Below are positions 50,490 through 59,363 of a DNA stretch of 64,000 bases, piece after piece. The number at the start of each line of letters is the position of its first letter. Positions within the stretch are counted from its first letter, which is position 1. The DNA comes from an uncultured Dysgonomonas sp. GTDB taxonomy: Bacteria; Bacteroidota; Bacteroidia; Bacteroidales; Dysgonomonadaceae. The DNA lies in contig NZ_LT599032.1 in assembly GCF_900079725.1 (NCBI RefSeq), positions 2,858,692 through 2,922,691 of the forward strand. Direction: 5' to 3'. Under the pieces are notes generated by a model that was not told the DNA's origin, did no database searches, and saw only the letters and a list, made by a program, of their open reading frames with translations. Both the position numbers and the translations under genes were made by a program.

Positions 50490-51440
50490 CTATTTCACTT
50501 TGAGTTCGTTAATAACCTTTGCTCGAACCAGATCTGCATTATCCAATGTAAACCGCTGATGACGTCCGCCTTCCTGCTCGTTAAGCTCTACAACCAACAT
50601 TTTATCATCGGGAATCGTAAATTTCGGTAAAGTGAAAATCATGCGTTCTGTCTGTTGTCCACCTATCAGCATCAAATTATTGTAGGCACGGAGTGGCCAA
50701 ATTACCTGCTCCTGAATTGCAGTACGTTTGGCTACTTTTTTATCTACAATCTTAAATGTGATAAAGTCCACATTGAAAGTTACATTAGATGAGTTTTTTA
50801 GTTGCAGATGAAAATACAGCAGTCCATTATGGGTATAAATACCTTTCAGCGTGTGTTGTATTCCGAAACGCTTCGAGCCGATGTGTTTTATCTCCCGATC
50901 ATTGTTCTTGTGTATAGACTGCATAATTAGCTTGACGAGCAAAGGTGATTCCTGCCCCAACTCCTGCATATAGACTGCAAGAGCATTATTCGGACGGTTC
51001 ACCGCTTCGCCATCGTGCAGAAAGTCAGTCATTTCAACAGACAGTTTTACAGGTTCATCTGCATATTTAACGTTAAAGGTATAATATGCACCATCTTCCG
51101 TAATAACTGACAAATTACTCTCTCGACTGAAATCCCGCAGAGCTGCTTTCACTCTCAATACATTGTCCGTGCCATCTGCTTTCGCTGCGAGAAGATCTGC
51201 CGACCCTAAATCGACATAGCGAATAGATGATGGAAATATTATATGTACAGTTTTGGAAAATGTCACCTCCAGAGCATAAGGTGGAATCATTCTATCAAAG
51301 GTCAGCGGACGGGTAAAGCTCTCGTAATAGTCACCCGTTGTCGGTTTGGTATGTACCACAATGGTATCTTGGGATACTTCTTGTGCATGGGCTGTAAATA
51401 CACTAACAGCAAGTGTTAATATAAAAAAGAATCGTTTCAT
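50490..51440 (-). CDS. traN: Conjugal transfer protein TraN (DUF4138, VirB9-like)
   Basis: A 316-residue periplasmic protein using the ATG at 51440, which gives a clean signal peptide (MKRFFFILTLAVSVFTAHAQ); an in-frame ATG nine codons earlier at 51467 would spoil it. The domain has PYALEVTFSKTVHIIFPSSI near the N-terminus and KRFGIQHTLKGIYTHNGLLY in the middle. DUF4138/TraN acts like VirB9 in the outer part of the type IV secretion channel. The operon order traM-traN-traO is standard. Confidence 0.88.
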   Translation of the reverse strand: MKRFFFILTLAVSVFTAHAQEVSQDTIVVHTKPTTGDYYESFTRPLTFDRMIPPYALEVTFSKTVHIIFPSSIRYVDLGSADLLAAKADGTDNVLRVKAALRDFSRESNLSVITEDGAYYTFNVKYADEPVKLSVEMTDFLHDGEAVNRPNNALAVYMQELGQESPLLVKLIMQSIHKNNDREIKHIGSKRFGIQHTLKGIYTHNGLLYFHLQLKNSSNVTFNVDFITFKIVDKKVAKRTAIQEQVIWPLRAYNNLMLIGGQQTERMIFTLPKFTIPDDKMLVVELNEQEGGRHQRFTLDNADLVRAKVINELKVK

Positions 51441-51565
51441 ACTTTTGATTTTAAATTCGTTAAACATTCAATTTTTAGATTGCCCGTTTCTCACGACTCG
51501 CCATAATCAAAATAAATTTTGCTTCTGCTCTCGCTGCTTGAAACGGTGATTTTTTAGTGGTTTTG

Positions 51566-52924
51566 TTAATTTTCTTTGGGTAGCAATAGGAGCTTGTAAT
51601 TAGCTTTTAGGGTAACTTTTACTACACTCATCTTTTTACTGATATACTGTGAAGCCCCTTGTATCAACCCCTTGCCCATATCGGCTGCCAATTGTGAGCC
51701 TGCATTATCCGAAATCATAATGCTTGTTCCTGCTGATGATGCCAATGTAGAAGCTACTTCTTTGGCTGCTTTTACTTCATCGTTATTAGGTACAAAAATT
51801 CCTGATTGACCATCCATATCGTACACTTGCAGTTCAACCGGAATAATGTTTCCTGCATACTGAATAGAATTGATCGTTACTTCCAGACGTTCGCCACCGA
51901 TACGACAAGCTCCTGTCACTAAGGTATTGGCAGGAATCAATATCTTGCCAGCCCTCATTGGTTCCAAAAGACGAAGTTGTACTTCTTTGCCATTAGTCAG
52001 GGTTACAGTTTGGTTCACACAAGCACGGATACTGTTTTTATCCTTTATTACCTCATTGCCTGCAGCAGTCAGAAATCCCATATTCCGGGGTTTGCTGTAC
52101 GAGGCTATGAATTCATCATTGGACATTGGTTTAGCCAGTAGGGATACAACATTCTGATACACTTGTTTAACGGGTTGTACTTTGACCTTATCTCCTGTAG
52201 GTGTCACGCTCGTTTCTTCTGCGGGTTGTTCTCCTACCTGTGCAGGCATGTAGCGTGCTGCCATTTGGTAGGATTTTTCAAGCAAGGCTGTCTGTTCGTC
52301 CTCTTCCGCTTTTTTTGCTTCGGCTTCTTCCTGCTTTCGTTCCAATTCCTGTATCCGCTGCTCCATAGCCGACTGTGATTGTCTGTCTGCTTCGGTTGGC
52401 TTTTCGTACCAATCACCCAATTGCTTGTTGATATCCTGATAGGCAGTTGCCGAGGACTGTATCGTCCGAGGAGTTGAACTTCGGGGTCGTTCTGCTTGCA
52501 GCGAAGTATTGTAGGCATTGTCCTTTTGTTCATCATCGCTCTGCTGTTCATTGTTGAACATGGAGGAAAAATCCTGTAAAGATTTCATTTTCTCCTGTTC
52601 CTTTTGTCGCATCGCTTCCCGCTCATAGGCATCCCGTTTGTCACCCACAATACCTTCGTCCTTTGGTACGGGCAGTTCAGCATTGAAGCCCGTTAGTCCT
52701 ACCGCCTGCTCTTTCCCATCGTCCGACGGAGCGAAGATGAGCCACATCGCACCACCGAAGATTAAGAAGAATAGCGGCATAATCAGCATCTTCTTTCGCT
52801 TCTGACTCTCCGCCATTGAGAGTTCTTGCTTGGGTGGTTTGAGTGGTTCTTTTTTAACCTCATTCTTGATATAGGGAACAGGTTCTTCCTCCTGATTCGT
52901 TTTGTTATTGATTTGTTCGTCCAT
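51566..52924 (-). CDS. traM: Conjugative transposon protein TraM (VirB10-like)
   Basis: A 452-residue protein. Cytoplasmic N-terminus, one membrane helix (MLIMPLFFLIFGGAMWLIF, about residues 46-64), and a long charged, Gln/Glu-rich linker with a coiled-coil stretch (MEQRIQELERKQEEAEAKKA). The C-terminal beta domain (GKILIPANTLVTGACRIGGE) corresponds to TrbI/VirB10. It spans the envelope and energises the channel. It overlaps traL by 20 bases. Confidence 0.9.
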   Translation of the reverse strand: MDEQINNKTNQEEEPVPYIKNEVKKEPLKPPKQELSMAESQKRKKMLIMPLFFLIFGGAMWLIFAPSDDGKEQAVGLTGFNAELPVPKDEGIVGDKRDAYEREAMRQKEQEKMKSLQDFSSMFNNEQQSDDEQKDNAYNTSLQAERPRSSTPRTIQSSATAYQDINKQLGDWYEKPTEADRQSQSAMEQRIQELERKQEEAEAKKAEEDEQTALLEKSYQMAARYMPAQVGEQPAEETSVTPTGDKVKVQPVKQVYQNVVSLLAKPMSNDEFIASYSKPRNMGFLTAAGNEVIKDKNSIRACVNQTVTLTNGKEVQLRLLEPMRAGKILIPANTLVTGACRIGGERLEVTINSIQYAGNIIPVELQVYDMDGQSGIFVPNNDEVKAAKEVASTLASSAGTSIMISDNAGSQLAADMGKGLIQGASQYISKKMSVVKVTLKANYKLLLLPKEN

Positions 52925-53195
52925 ATTCGTAATTGTTGTTTAGATTGTTAATACTGTCTCGCTGTTGCTCCAATAGTAGTTTTAGCGATTCGATCTGCTC
53001 TATCTGTATTTTTTCTGCCTTATCTTTTCCTAAATTGTAAATAGAGGAAAAGGTCATGTAGATGGAAAGACCACCGAAAACAAGGAACATACTTATCACA
53101 AGGATAATCCGTCTGTCGGGGGTAAGTCTGCCGAGCAAGCCCCGCAGACCATCCTCCAACCATTCATTGATGCGATTCATTATTTTTCGTATCAT
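52905..53195 (-). CDS. traL: Conjugal transfer protein TraL (DUF3989)
   Basis: A 96-residue protein with an N-terminal amphipathic part (RINEWLEDGLRGLLGRLTPD), one membrane helix (ILVISMFLVFGGLSIYMTF) and a short coiled coil (QIEQIESLKLLLEQQRDSIN). This is the typical DUF3989 layout of TraL between traK and traM. Exact role unknown; it is required in related elements as part of the mating apparatus. Confidence 0.85.
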   Translation of the reverse strand: MIRKIMNRINEWLEDGLRGLLGRLTPDRRIILVISMFLVFGGLSIYMTFSSIYNLGKDKAEKIQIEQIESLKLLLEQQRDSINNLNNNYEYGRTNQ

Positions 53196-53203
53196 AGCTT
53201 TAC

Positions 53204-53827
53204 CTACCTTTCCGATATCCGAATATCCCGATTCTCCACAATTTCGAATTTCTCCATTGTGAAACCGTGAGGATTGTTATCCGAGCGTACCGAGTTGATC
53301 AGATTGCAACGTGTTACCAGACTGCGTTCGGTGAGGTTACTCTCCCTAATAATCATTTGCTTGGCATAGGTTACAGCCTTGTAGGGATAGCTATCAAAAT
53401 CACAGGCAATACTGTCCACCTGTACAATTTGATTGATATTCCCCGATACAATACGGTTATAGTACCCTTTTTCTGCCATGTCCTGATAATATTTGAAAGC
53501 CGATTTATCGACAAGGAATAATGCCCTGTTTACGTTGCTTTCGATAGCTTTTTTATCGGGTGAGAGAGTAAAAAACAGCTCGTGGAAACGCTTAACGTGT
53601 TCGCGTGCCTCCACAGGTCTGTTTTGTGTCATATCTTGGGACAAGGCAAGCATTAAGGACTTGCCACCGTCCAATACATAAATACGCTGGCGTTGTGCTT
53701 CGGCAAAGTTGTACGACGACCATACGGAGTAACCCGTAATGGTGGCACACATACAGACAAAGACAATGCCGAACAAGCGTATCTGCTTGAAGGATGTTTC
53801 TATATTTTTTAAACTCTTGAACTCCAT
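53204..53827 (-). CDS. traK: Conjugative transposon protein TraK (VirB8-like)
   Basis: A 207-residue bitopic membrane protein. A short cytoplasmic start (MEFKSLKNIETSFKQIRLFG) leads into a membrane helix (about 20-40, IVFVCMCATITGYSVW) and a periplasmic domain with YYNRIVSGNINQIVQVDSIA and TERSLVTRCNLINSVRSDNN. It corresponds to VirB8, an assembly hub of the secretion channel. Confidence 0.9.
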   Translation of the reverse strand: MEFKSLKNIETSFKQIRLFGIVFVCMCATITGYSVWSSYNFAEAQRQRIYVLDGGKSLMLALSQDMTQNRPVEAREHVKRFHELFFTLSPDKKAIESNVNRALFLVDKSAFKYYQDMAEKGYYNRIVSGNINQIVQVDSIACDFDSYPYKAVTYAKQMIIRESNLTERSLVTRCNLINSVRSDNNPHGFTMEKFEIVENRDIRISER

Positions 53828-53868
53828 TTTATTTGTTCGTTTTTGAATTAATAAAAGACACTGCGTGT

Positions 53869-54879
53869 CTATTTCTTACCCATCAGACGACCGGCGACAT
53901 TACCTGCGGCAGCTCCGGCAACACCTCCTGCCATTGCAGCCCCTTTGCTTGCCATTGAGTTTACTCCACGGGTAGCACTACCGCCACCTGCCTGAATAAC
54001 CCAACCCGCTACGCTCGGAATAGAAAAATATCCTATAATCCCGATGATGAAGAAAATGATGTATATTCCGTTACTGGCATCCGGCACATAGGAGGGATCT
54101 TTCAACATATCTATATCCATTTGCAGCATGAGTGCCTGAATCTTGGAGAGCACAGCCGAGAACAGATCAGCAATGGGTAGCCACAGATAGACCGAGATGT
54201 AGCGGGAAATCCAATTGGTCAGAGTCGATTGGAAACCGTCATAAACAGAGAGGGCAAATGCCAATGGTCCTAAGATTGACAGCACTACGAGGAAAAACGT
54301 TCGCAGGGTATCGATGGTAAGGGCTGCGGCATTGAACAGCAGTTCGAAGAAATCCCGGATCAGTTGACGAAACCATACTTTCATATCGTACCAGGTACGT
54401 TCTCCCCACATAGAGATCATTTCGGCAGCATCGGTAATTCCGAGATCTTTCATCTTTTGGTCATACACCTCGTCATCGACCAGCCATGCTTTTCCTTCAC
54501 GCAGCCGTGCATCGTATTCCAATCGTTCTTTCTCGGCTTGCAGAGAATGCACATCTGTCATTTGTGTTTCCAATATGGTATGCGTTCCTTTTACCACAGG
54601 AGACATAACAGCGTTGATCGTACCGAGAACAAATGTTGGAAAGAACATAATACAGAGTCCAATGACAAAAGGTCTGAGCAGTGGATATACATCTATCGGT
54701 TCTGCCCGTGCCAAGGCTTGCCATACACGGGAAGCGACATAGAACAGTGCACCCAATCCGGCTATTCCTTTGGCAACACCAACCATATCGCCACAAAGGG
54801 GCATCATATCCTGATACAGATTACGAAGAAGCTGATGCAGGTTATCGAAATCTATTGCTAGCAGTATCATGATTACCAA
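53869..54879 (-). CDS. traJ: Conjugative transposon protein TraJ (VirB6/TrbL-like)
   Basis: A 336-residue polytopic membrane protein with hydrophobic segments including GIAGLGALFYVASRVW, PFVIGLCIMFFPTFVLGTI, FFLVVLSILGPLAFALSVYD and IYIIFFIIGIIGYFSIPSVA. The C-terminus is Gly/Ala-rich (GAAMAGGVAGAAAGNVAGRL), typical of TraJ. It is the inner-membrane channel component. It overlaps traI by 7 bases. A GACAC-TGC-GTGTC mini-hairpin lies between it and traK, near 53859-53871. Confidence 0.9.
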   Translation of the reverse strand: MVIMILLAIDFDNLHQLLRNLYQDMMPLCGDMVGVAKGIAGLGALFYVASRVWQALARAEPIDVYPLLRPFVIGLCIMFFPTFVLGTINAVMSPVVKGTHTILETQMTDVHSLQAEKERLEYDARLREGKAWLVDDEVYDQKMKDLGITDAAEMISMWGERTWYDMKVWFRQLIRDFFELLFNAAALTIDTLRTFFLVVLSILGPLAFALSVYDGFQSTLTNWISRYISVYLWLPIADLFSAVLSKIQALMLQMDIDMLKDPSYVPDASNGIYIIFFIIGIIGYFSIPSVAGWVIQAGGGSATRGVNSMASKGAAMAGGVAGAAAGNVAGRLMGKK

Positions 54880-55493
54880 TATCTATCGGATGGATTACCA
54901 TACAGGTTTTTAACTCGCTCCATATCTCCTTTCTCCTGACTACGGATAAAGGAAACGGAGATGCTTTTCTTGGAGAAGTATCGGACAAGATTGCGATGTT
55001 CGAGCATCTTGGCGTGTATATCATCTATAATTGACATACGCTCGGCATCGGTCATCGAAAGTCCGTTAGAGAGGGAAACAACATTCTTTATATCTGCAAG
55101 CAGGTTGCCGCTTTCCTTCAATAGTTTGGAATATCCGTTCGATATAGCTTCCAGCTCGTTGACGCTAAAATTCCGATCGGATAGCATCTTGTTGAAATTG
55201 GTAGAATAGATCTGGGATATTTCGCTGACCAGCTCTACCGTTTCTTTCACTTTGCGCGCATCTTTGATCAGACTGTGTACGGACTCCAACTTATCATAAT
55301 ACTGTTTTCCCTGATCGTATATCTTCTGCATCTCCTTAAAGCTGTTGATGACATTGGTAGCCGTCGTAGCGGTTTTGGAAACAGTCAGTATATTTTGTGC
55401 CAGATTGGAGGGATCAATCACCGTCCATTGTGCTTTCGCCTGATAGGTGCATAGTCCCATGAATGCCATAAAGCAGAAAAGTATTTTCTTCAT
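54873..55493 (-). CDS. traI: Conjugal transfer protein TraI (DUF4141, VirB5-like)
   Basis: A 206-residue secreted protein. The signal peptide (MKKILFCFMAFMGLCTYQAK then AQW) is followed by a helical coiled domain (TTATNVINSFKEMQKIYDQG and VHSLIKDARKVKETVELVSE), the DUF4141 pattern. It probably acts like VirB5, a minor pilus or channel-tip component. It is placed just before traJ with a short overlap. Confidence 0.87.
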   Translation of the reverse strand: MKKILFCFMAFMGLCTYQAKAQWTVIDPSNLAQNILTVSKTATTATNVINSFKEMQKIYDQGKQYYDKLESVHSLIKDARKVKETVELVSEISQIYSTNFNKMLSDRNFSVNELEAISNGYSKLLKESGNLLADIKNVVSLSNGLSMTDAERMSIIDDIHAKMLEHRNLVRYFSKKSISVSFIRSQEKGDMERVKNLYGNPSDRYW

Positions 55494-55557
55494 ATTCGTT
55501 ATTTTTAATTGTTATTACCCGTTTACCGTCCGAAGTCGGAGGTAGCCCTTAAGCGGA

Positions 55558-55872
55558 CTAATCCTCCTGACGGACATATTCTCCGAAAGCGGAAAGATTC
55601 AAGACCTCTTGCTCCCGATTATAAGTAATTTCGATACGCTCATACAATTCAATGTAATGCAGACCGAATACATTGTAGACCGTACAATCGCAGACCACCA
55701 GCGGGTTGTTGTAAGTAAGACAGAGCCGGATGCCTCCCTTTTTTCGGGAGATGTTGCGGTATATGCTTATCGCAGGTGCACCTTCTCTACTTACCCAACG
55801 CCCCGTAATCTCCCGCATGGAAAAATCTGTAGAAGTGGAACAAGAATCGGTTATATTACATTGGTTGAACAT
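55558..55872 (-). CDS. DUF3876-type protein between traG and traI
   Basis: A 104-residue protein, strand-rich, with REITGRWVSREGAPAISIYR and YNVFGLHYIELYERIEITYN. I recall this small domain as DUF3876, regularly encoded between traG and traI in Bacteroidota conjugative elements. No function established. It follows traG after 13 bases. Confidence 0.65.
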   Translation of the reverse strand: MFNQCNITDSCSTSTDFSMREITGRWVSREGAPAISIYRNISRKKGGIRLCLTYNNPLVVCDCTVYNVFGLHYIELYERIEITYNREQEVLNLSAFGEYVRQED

Positions 55873-55885
55873 AGCTTTTCGGTTT

Positions 55886-56983
55886 TTACTTGCGTTTACT
55901 TTCAGCTATTTGTTTTATAGCCAACTCAATATTACCATCCAATTCTTCGGTTTTCTTTGCAACCTCCAGTTTCTCCGTTTCTTCCGTTGTGAACGTAAAA
56001 TACTCTTCCAGACTCACTTCTGTGGCATATACAGCCGACTGAACACCGCCCAATCCAAACCAGACTTCTTTGTATTTTCGGTTCGGATTGTTGGACATAT
56101 TGATGGATAGCACCTGACTTTTTTCTTTTTCGGTCAGCCCCAACAGAGCTTGGATGCTATCAAACTTGTTCATGTATTTACGCTGGTCTAAGAGAATCTT
56201 ACAATCGGAGTTGTTGATGATGGACTCCTTAACGATAGGTGATGCGATAATATCGTCCACTTCCTGAGTGACAACAATTGCCTCTCCGAAGAACTTCCGA
56301 ACGGTCTTAAAGAGATACTTAATGTACTCTGCCATACCTTCTTTAGCAATCGCTTTCCATGCCTCTTCAATCAATATCATCTTTCGAATACCTTGTAACC
56401 GCCTCATCTTATTTATGAAAACTTCCATGACAATGATCGTTACAATAGGAAACAAAATTTTGTGATCCTTAATCGCATCTATTTCAAAGACAATGAATCG
56501 TTTAGATAATAAATCGAGCTGTTTTTCGGAGTTCAGCAGAAAGTCGTATTCGCCTCCCTTGTAGTAGGGTTCGAGCACATTGAGGAAGTTCGCAAGGTCA
56601 AAATCTTTCTCCCGTACCCGCTTAGCATCAAGGATAGCAGCATAGTCCAATTTAACAAATTCGTAGAATGAATTGAATGAGGGTACAACCGACTCATCAA
56701 TCGTTATACGCTCTATATACAAGCTCACCGCATTGGACAGGGCTACCTCTTCCGAACGTGTGGGTGGTTCATTATCCCGCTTCCACAAAGTCATGATCAG
56801 GGTTTTGATACTTTCTCTTTTCTCGATATCAAAGACCCCGTCATCGGTATAAAATGGATTAAATGAAATGGGATTTTTTTCAGTATAGGTAAAGTAGACT
56901 CCATCTTCCCCATTGGTACGACGGTTGATAAAATTACAAAGCCCCTGATACGAGTTTCCTGTGTCCACAAGCACGATGTGCGT
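55886..56983 (-). CDS. traG: traG, 3' exon (VirB4-like ATPase), separated by a group II intron
   Basis: This is 365 codons of the second half of the conjugation ATPase. It resumes with THIVLVDTGNSYQGLCNFIN directly at the intron 3' end. It contains IRKMILIEEAWKAIA (Walker B region), VTQEVDDI and LLDQRKYMNKFD. TraG is the VirB4-type motor that powers channel assembly and transfer. Alone it lacks Walker A, which lies in the 5' exon (59364-60758). Joined across the intron the frame is continuous and gives an 830-residue protein, normal for the family. Confidence 0.9.
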   Translation of the reverse strand, partial: THIVLVDTGNSYQGLCNFINRRTNGEDGVYFTYTEKNPISFNPFYTDDGVFDIEKRESIKTLIMTLWKRDNEPPTRSEEVALSNAVSLYIERITIDESVVPSFNSFYEFVKLDYAAILDAKRVREKDFDLANFLNVLEPYYKGGEYDFLLNSEKQLDLLSKRFIVFEIDAIKDHKILFPIVTIIVMEVFINKMRRLQGIRKMILIEEAWKAIAKEGMAEYIKYLFKTVRKFFGEAIVVTQEVDDIIASPIVKESIINNSDCKILLDQRKYMNKFDSIQALLGLTEKEKSQVLSINMSNNPNRKYKEVWFGLGGVQSAVYATEVSLEEYFTFTTEETEKLEVAKKTEELDGNIELAIKQIAESKRK

Positions 56984-57077
56984 GTCGAGTAGGTCGGGGG
57001 CATTACTGCCCCTTTCCCCTCTAAGAACCGTACGTGAGAGTTTCCCCTCATACGGCTCAAGCAATTCAAAATTTCTA

Positions 57078-58760
57078 TTATGAAACCGGCTCATTTCTTC
57101 TATTTTTAAGTAATACACTTCTGCGACAACTATCATGTACTAGAGTTCTTTTGATATGGTTTTCTATGGTTTGTTCCATGATACTCCATTCTTTCTCTCT
57201 GTTTATTAAATTCTCGCAAATTGGACAAATACGGTTTTGTTTTTCCCAGATATATAGGAGTGACCTTCTGCCTTTAAGGGTGTTGAGCATCTGATAAGTT
57301 TCTCTTTTATCAAAATATTCAGCCCACTCTGAGTCATATGGATTAGCCTCTGATCTAATCTTCACATAGGATTCTGTTTTTGTATTGGTTAGTCGCTTTA
57401 ACGAGAAGTACTCACCATTCTTTTTACGACTATCACTTACTGAAAAAGTCCAGCTTCTACCATTTACCCTATGATAGTATTTATTGGCAACCCAATATTT
57501 TCCTTTAGCATTATGTCGTCTTTTCGACCACCTCCATAGTTTTCTGAAAATTTCAAAATCTGCTCTACCGAATATTTCTGATGCTATACTATATTTATAA
57601 TAGTTAGCCCAACCTATAAGCATCGGGTTTAAAAGTCTTATAATTGTCTCTTGTTTCGCCATTTTATTTGTTTCAATAATATGTCGAACCTTATCCAAAA
57701 AGACTTTTACCTTTTCTTTTGATGGTCTCACAAGCATTGTTCCGTTATACTTTCTGAAGTTGAATCCAAGAAAATCAAAACCATCATCAATATGAGTAAT
57801 CTTCGTTTTCTCTTCAGATAGGGTAAGTCCCCTTACTGCGAGAAACTCTTTTAATAATGGCATGATTTCAGATTCCAATACACTTCTGTCTTCGCTTGTT
57901 ATGATGAAGTCATCAGCATATCGAACAAGATTGACCTTTGGGTGATATTTTTTATTCCTTTCACCTTTGATTCTTCTTGCTTTATACTTCTGTGCAAGTA
58001 GTTCTTGTAGACCATCTAAGGTCATATTAGCAAGTGTTGGAGATATGATACCACCTTGTGGCGTACCCTCGTCTGTCGGGAACAACATTTTATTAAAGAC
58101 AAATCCTGCTTTTAACCATTTCTTTAGCATAACCTTATCCATTGGGATATTTTCCAGAAGCCATTCATGGCTGATATGGTCAAAACAACCTTTTATATCT
58201 CCTTCCAATATCCACTTAGGACAATAATCTTTTGCCAAATCAATAAAACATTGTTTCATAGCATCCTGCGTGCTTCTTCCTTTGCGGAAACCATACGAAT
58301 GGTTATCAGCAGTTGTTTCAGCCACAGGGTCTAATGCCATGAGATATAATGCTTGCATTGCTCTGTCTTTCATTGTTGGAATTCCTAACGGGCGTAGTTT
58401 TCCATTACTCTTTTTAATATGTACTCTTCTTAATGGTTGCGGAGAATATCCCCGTCTTTTCAATTCAGTAATCGCATTTGCCTTGGCTATTGGGGTATTC
58501 AAAATTTTACCATCTACCCCAGCCGTAGCTTTTCCTTTATTAGAAGACACTCTTTTTACAGCCAATGCTTTAGCATAAAAAGAGTGAGTAAGCACCCACT
58601 GTAAGGCTTTCACCTTATTGTGTTTACTTTCCTTTTGAGCCTTTACAATACGTGCTTGTAGCTTCTTAACCTCACGTTCACACTTATTCCATTCAATGGA
58701 TTCCCATGCGATTGATTTTGTTCGGTCAGTTGATGCACACGATGTTTTACTTTCGTTCAT
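57078..58760 (-). CDS. ltrA: Group II intron reverse transcriptase/maturase with HNH endonuclease
   Basis: 560 residues from the ATG at 58760 (a longer frame runs to 58829 but the extra codons lie in intron RNA). RT blocks are seen in order: PLGIPTMKDRAMQALYL, SYGFRKGRSTQDAM, LEGDIKGCFDHISH, GTPQGGIISPTLANM, then VRYADDFII with the catalytic YADD, and LSEEKTKITHIDDGFDFLGF. The thumb/maturase domain X includes NPMLIGWANYYKYS. The C-terminus has CPICENLINREKEW and an HNH-like IENHIKRTLVHDSCRR. It is a full-length LtrA-type protein able in principle to splice and to target new DNA sites. Confidence 0.93.
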   Translation of the reverse strand: MNESKTSCASTDRTKSIAWESIEWNKCEREVKKLQARIVKAQKESKHNKVKALQWVLTHSFYAKALAVKRVSSNKGKATAGVDGKILNTPIAKANAITELKRRGYSPQPLRRVHIKKSNGKLRPLGIPTMKDRAMQALYLMALDPVAETTADNHSYGFRKGRSTQDAMKQCFIDLAKDYCPKWILEGDIKGCFDHISHEWLLENIPMDKVMLKKWLKAGFVFNKMLFPTDEGTPQGGIISPTLANMTLDGLQELLAQKYKARRIKGERNKKYHPKVNLVRYADDFIITSEDRSVLESEIMPLLKEFLAVRGLTLSEEKTKITHIDDGFDFLGFNFRKYNGTMLVRPSKEKVKVFLDKVRHIIETNKMAKQETIIRLLNPMLIGWANYYKYSIASEIFGRADFEIFRKLWRWSKRRHNAKGKYWVANKYYHRVNGRSWTFSVSDSRKKNGEYFSLKRLTNTKTESYVKIRSEANPYDSEWAEYFDKRETYQMLNTLKGRRSLLYIWEKQNRICPICENLINREKEWSIMEQTIENHIKRTLVHDSCRRSVLLKNRRNEPVS

Positions 58761-58829
58761 TTGCTTTTCTACTTTAAAAAGTTCTAAAAGTTTCTTGTAA
58801 AGAATTACCTTATGTAGAAGTCTGCCCAC

Positions 58830-59362
58830 TTTCGTGTGAGGTAACGTTTAAACCTCTATCCACTTCATTACAAAGTGGCATTCGCTTTTTCTACTATCCC
58901 ATATCCGCACCTCTATCAGCTTGCCTTACGGCTCACTTTCCTAAGTAAATAGGAGAAGTACGGGTTTTCCGAGTTCTGCATAAGTAACACGAACGGGTTA
59001 GGCTCTGTCTATCCACCGGCAGCTCTCATATTCGTGTAATCCCACAAGGGAGAGGATTATCCTGGCTGCGTACCTTTTGGTTCAAGCTTATCAGCATTCT
59101 TTAGCTTGTTCTTTTCGTAACGATGTTTATTGACAGTTCACATTTGTTAGCCATACCATTCAGCCTCGCCCCCAGAGCATATAATGCTTACGCTCGTTGT
59201 CTTTCCCTCACGGTTCCGACTCCTCCTTTCGGAAGGGTTACTTTCTCAGGATAGCTTCGTACAAAACAATTACTCATAATGCACGTATCCTTAGGCTACT
59301 ATTGACGAAACAATAGGTTTAATCTTGTTGTTAAACAATTACTTATGCAACTTCTCGTCGCA
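58830..59362 (-). ncRNA. Group II intron RNA domains I-III
   Basis: This 530-base stretch has no reading frame. It forms the catalytic RNA scaffold between the 5' splice site and the maturase gene in domain IV. The detailed class cannot be set by eye. Confidence 0.7.
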
Positions 59363-59363
59363 C

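Larger units (their letters stand above)
56984..59363 (-). mobile_element. Group II intron inserted in traG
   Basis: The 5' end on the minus strand reads GTGCGACGAG, the group II start consensus GTGYG, right after the exon sequence CAGGGT. The 3' end reads CCGACCTACTCGAC, followed by ACGCACATC. Domain V (complement of 57025-57058) has GAGCCGTATGAGGGG...ACGTACGGTTC; domain VI follows at about 56993-57022. Domain IV carries the maturase gene and 58830-59362 holds domains I-III. Length 2380 bases. The orientation is the same as traG, as needed for splicing. Confidence 0.93.

Noticed and set aside
54364-54861. 165-codon plus-strand open frame
   Set aside because: Antisense shadow of traJ, Cys/His-rich and without domain features.
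57078-58760. Retron or diversity-generating retroelement
   Set aside because: Domain V/VI RNA, GTGCG start, domain X and C-terminal HNH mark it as a group II intron; no msr/msd or TR/VR repeats were seen.
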